Part shown: one piece after another, positions 61,781-64,000 of the stretch
How positions within the stretch are numbered: position 1 is the stretch's first letter
How the letters are laid out: the number at the start of each line of letters is the position of its first letter
Source of the DNA: Pseudomonas sp. F(2018)
GTDB lineage: Bacteria > Pseudomonadota > Gammaproteobacteria > Pseudomonadales > Pseudomonadaceae
Assembly (NCBI RefSeq): GCF_005508865.1
Contig: NZ_SCOM01000003.1
Location: 62,001-126,000 of the forward strand
Direction: 5' to 3'
Length of the DNA: 64,000 bases
Notes under the pieces: model-generated
Told to the model about the DNA's origin: nothing
The model's database searches: none
Seen by the model: only the letters and a program-made list of their open reading frames with translations
Made by a program: the position numbers and the translations under genes

Positions 61781-63250
61781 ATGCACAAACGAATCCCCTC
61801 GCCCCAGCAGCGTCCCGACCGTATCACCCTCCCGGACAGCTGGCGCGACGCCGATGTGGAAGACGGCTTCTGCGTGGTCGCCGTCGGCGACATCATCATC
61901 ACCCACGCCATCGCCGACAAACTGGCGCGCAAGTCGCCCGAGCTGCTCGACATCCTCAAGCGCGGCGACGTGGTGGTGGGCAACTACGAATGCACCGCCA
62001 TCGACTTCAACCGCTACGACGGCTACCCCGAGGCGCTGTCCGGTTTCTCCTGGCTGCTCAGCGATGCCGACGCCCCGGCGGACCTCGCCAGCATCGGCTT
62101 CAACATGATGTCGCGGGCCAACAACCACGCGCTGGACTGGGGCGCCGCCGGCCTGAAGATGACCGACGCGCTGCTGGATGATGCCGGCATCGCCCACGCC
62201 GGCACCGGCGGCAGCCTTGCCGCCGCCCGGGCGCCGGCCTTCATCAACACCGACAAGGCGCGCGTCTCGCTGATTTCCTACGCCACCACCTTCGAGGCCA
62301 ACGCGCCGGCTGCCGACGGCCTCGGCATGGTACCGCCGCGCCCGGGCCTGAGCCCGCTGCGCACCACCCCGCACCGCCTGGTCAGCCCGCAGGACTTCGC
62401 CGTGCTCAAGCGCCTCAACGAGCAGGAGGCCTTCCAGGACCACTACCTGCTACGCACTCTGCACGGCGAGCACAGCGTGCACCTGGGTATGGCCCTGCAC
62501 TACCGCGTCGACCCAAATGCCGCGCCGGGCACCGTGCGCATCCACTACGAATGCGACAAGCTCGACCAGGCCGCCATCGTTCGTGACCTGCGCCAGGCCA
62601 AGCAGAGCAGCGACTTCACCATCGTCGCCCAGCACACCCACGAGCCGGACAACCAGTGCATCGAGGTGCCCAACTACCTGCCGAGCCTGGCCCGCAGCCT
62701 GGTCGACAACGGCGCCGACATGCTCTGCGGCCATGGCCCGCACCAGATCCGCGGCATCGACATCTACAAGGGCAAGCCGCTGCTGTATTCGCTGGGCAAC
62801 TTCTGCTTCATGGACAACAGCATGAAGCTGATGCCAATGGACAAGTGGGAGAGCCGCGAGTGGCTGGCCGCCGAGGCCTTCGTCGGGCCCAAGGGCATCA
62901 CCAACCCGCGCCTGAGCACCCCGGCCGAGTTCCTCGAGTGGAAGCGCGTGGTCGGCATCTTCAGCGAGCCGGTGTGGTTCGAGAGCGTGGTCGCCGAGTG
63001 CCACTTCAAGGCCGACGGCACCCTCAAGCAACTGCTGCTGCACCCGATCGAACTGGGTTTCGCCGGGCGCGATGCCGAGCGCGGCATTCCGCGCCTGGCC
63101 TTCGACAACGACGACAACCAGCAGCAGGCGCGGCGCATCCTCGAGCGCCTGCGCGAGCTGTCCGCCGAGTTCGGCACCGTCATCGAGATCGAGACCGTAC
63201 AGCACGGCGAACGCCAGAGCAGCGTCGGCCGCGTGGTGATCGCCTCATGA
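61781..63250 (+). CDS. CapA/PgsA family metallophosphatase-fold protein
   Basis: A 489-residue protein of the CapA family (poly-gamma-glutamate capsule synthesis type). Metal-binding motifs are AVGDIIITHAIAD, VVGNYECTAI, RANNHALDWGAAG and HTHEPDNQ / MLCGHGPHQIRGIDIYKGKPLLYSLGNF. Unlike capsule CapA it has no membrane anchor or signal peptide, so a cytoplasmic hydrolase is more likely. It follows the MFS gene in the same operon. Confidence 0.88.
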   Translation: MHKRIPSPQQRPDRITLPDSWRDADVEDGFCVVAVGDIIITHAIADKLARKSPELLDILKRGDVVVGNYECTAIDFNRYDGYPEALSGFSWLLSDADAPADLASIGFNMMSRANNHALDWGAAGLKMTDALLDDAGIAHAGTGGSLAAARAPAFINTDKARVSLISYATTFEANAPAADGLGMVPPRPGLSPLRTTPHRLVSPQDFAVLKRLNEQEAFQDHYLLRTLHGEHSVHLGMALHYRVDPNAAPGTVRIHYECDKLDQAAIVRDLRQAKQSSDFTIVAQHTHEPDNQCIEVPNYLPSLARSLVDNGADMLCGHGPHQIRGIDIYKGKPLLYSLGNFCFMDNSMKLMPMDKWESREWLAAEAFVGPKGITNPRLSTPAEFLEWKRVVGIFSEPVWFESVVAECHFKADGTLKQLLLHPIELGFAGRDAERGIPRLAFDNDDNQQQARRILERLRELSAEFGTVIEIETVQHGERQSSVGRVVIAS

Positions 63251-63407
63251 CGGCTGCCTGACGCCAGCGGCCCACAAGGCCGCCAGCCCGGGGCCTGGCC
63301 CCACCCTCAACCCTCCTGCCGACGTCCGGTGCAGGCCACAAGCCCGCGCCACGGGCACGGCCGCGCCCGCGAAACCGCGCGGGCGCCATCCACCACACGG
63401 AAGCACC

Positions 63408-64000
63408 ATGGACCTGACCTGTTTCTCGCAGAGCTACGCCGAAGCCCGGCAGAAATTCCTCGACGCCTGCGCCGCCAGCGGCCTGGCCGTCGAAGCGCAT
63501 ATCCACCCCCTGAAAGGTCGCGACGGCGAAGAGCTGGCCATGGACGTGGCCCGCCTCGGCCCGGCCGACGCCGCCAACCTGCTGGTGCTGAGCAGCGGCT
63601 GCCACGGTGTGGAAGGTTTCTGCGGCTCGGCCGTGCAGATCGACCGCCTGCGCGACGCGGCCTGGATGCAGCGCTGCCAGCGCGACGACCTGGCAGTGCT
63701 GTTCATCCATGCGCTCAACCCGCACGGCTTCTCCTGGCTGCGCCGGGTGACCGAGGACAACGTCGACCTCAACCGCAACTTCCTCGACTTCACCCAGCCG
63801 CTGCCGGACAACCGCGACTACCGCCGGGTCGCCCACCTGCTGCTGCCGCGCCGCCAGCCTCCCACCCTGCCGACCACCCTCGGCCTGGTCGGCTATTCCC
63901 TGCGCCACGGGCGCATGGCCCTGCAGGGCGCCATCTCGCGCGGCCAGCACAGCGACCCGCAGGGCATGTTTTTCGCCGGTACCGCGCCGACCTGGAGCAA
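63408..64000 (+). CDS. DUF2817 (M14-like zinc carboxypeptidase) protein, 5' part
   Basis: 197 codons are visible; the gene runs off the right edge. The segments LLVLSSGCHGVEGFCGSAVQ (zinc H and E), HALNPHGFSWLRRVTEDNVDLNRNF and the overall pattern match DUF2817, a branch of M14 carboxypeptidases. It is probably a peptidase or aminoacylase-type enzyme acting with the M20 hydrolase. It starts 157 bases after the CapA-like gene, with AAG-rich spacing and no obvious terminator between. Confidence 0.88.
   Translation, partial: MDLTCFSQSYAEARQKFLDACAASGLAVEAHIHPLKGRDGEELAMDVARLGPADAANLLVLSSGCHGVEGFCGSAVQIDRLRDAAWMQRCQRDDLAVLFIHALNPHGFSWLRRVTEDNVDLNRNFLDFTQPLPDNRDYRRVAHLLLPRRQPPTLPTTLGLVGYSLRHGRMALQGAISRGQHSDPQGMFFAGTAPTWS

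Noticed and set aside
59216..62443. A 1075-codon open frame on the minus strand
   Set aside because: It lies wholly opposite the M20, MFS and CapA genes, has no family pattern and is explained by high-GC codon bias that keeps the antisense frame open.

Overview
The window is chromosomal DNA of a Pseudomonas species from the P. aeruginosa / P. mendocina / P. alcaligenes part of the genus. It is GC-rich throughout, by eye about two thirds. Gene order matches Pseudomonas landmarks: hslU-(DUF971)-phaC1-phaZ-phaC2-phaD-phaF-phaI, ubiE-ubiJ-ubiB, hisI-hisE, tatABC-rsmE, bioBFHCD, gcvR and glcB. I saw no rRNA, tRNA, CRISPR array, insertion sequence or prophage.

Layout. 1-7956: the end of hslU, a DUF971 protein and the medium-chain-length polyhydroxyalkanoate locus. 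The locus has two synthases, a depolymerase and a TetR regulator rightward, with phasins phaF/phaI and a small granule-region protein leftward. 8072-14003: a tight rightward run for ubiquinone (ubiE, ubiJ, ubiB), histidine (hisI, hisE), Tat export (tatABC) and rRNA methylation (rsmE). 14053-17034: UPF0158 protein, dtd-pip, a lipoprotein and a membrane methyltransferase. 17117-25295: a probable secondary-metabolite cluster in two convergent operons. The rightward operon encodes a hot-dog dehydratase, an ABC exporter ATPase and permease, an acyl carrier protein, a ketosynthase and a Cys-less chain-length-factor-like partner. The leftward operon encodes a flavodoxin-fold DarA-like protein, a DarB-like ketosynthase III, an unknown 135-residue protein and a BtrH-type acyltransferase. 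This is the best candidate for an undescribed system. 25328-33423: DUF2141 protein, lipocalin, small lipoprotein, DUF924, fbp, and a DUF3999/DUF2339 envelope pair.

33702-38868: two large acyl-CoA dehydrogenases flank a diguanylate cyclase; a PsrA-type operator lies upstream of the second dehydrogenase. 39038-44865: a SprA-like putative metalloprotease, a mini flagellar-axial-like protein and the biotin operon bioBFHCD, with a BirA-type operator and a remnant duplicated bioD 5' end. 44928-47909: comF, then modE-modA-modB with a clear ModE operator but no modC. 47955-49983: srkA and rarD. 49984-50684: a non-coding stretch with repeated DnaA-box-like sites. 50685-54038: gcvR-like gene, GNAT gene and glcB. 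54373-57593: a DUF1302/DUF1329 envelope pair. 57742-64000: a LysR regulator, an OsmC-family protein, and an operon of M20 amidohydrolase, MFS transporter, CapA-type protein and DUF2817 (M14-like) protein. The last gene runs off the window.

From memory of the P. aeruginosa PAO1 map, the left part (to about 33.5 kb) corresponds to the PA5054-PA5114 neighbourhood and the part from 33.7 kb to the PA0508-PA0482 neighbourhood in reverse. The window therefore spans a rearrangement junction relative to PAO1, with a Pseudomonas-type inverted repeat sitting at it.
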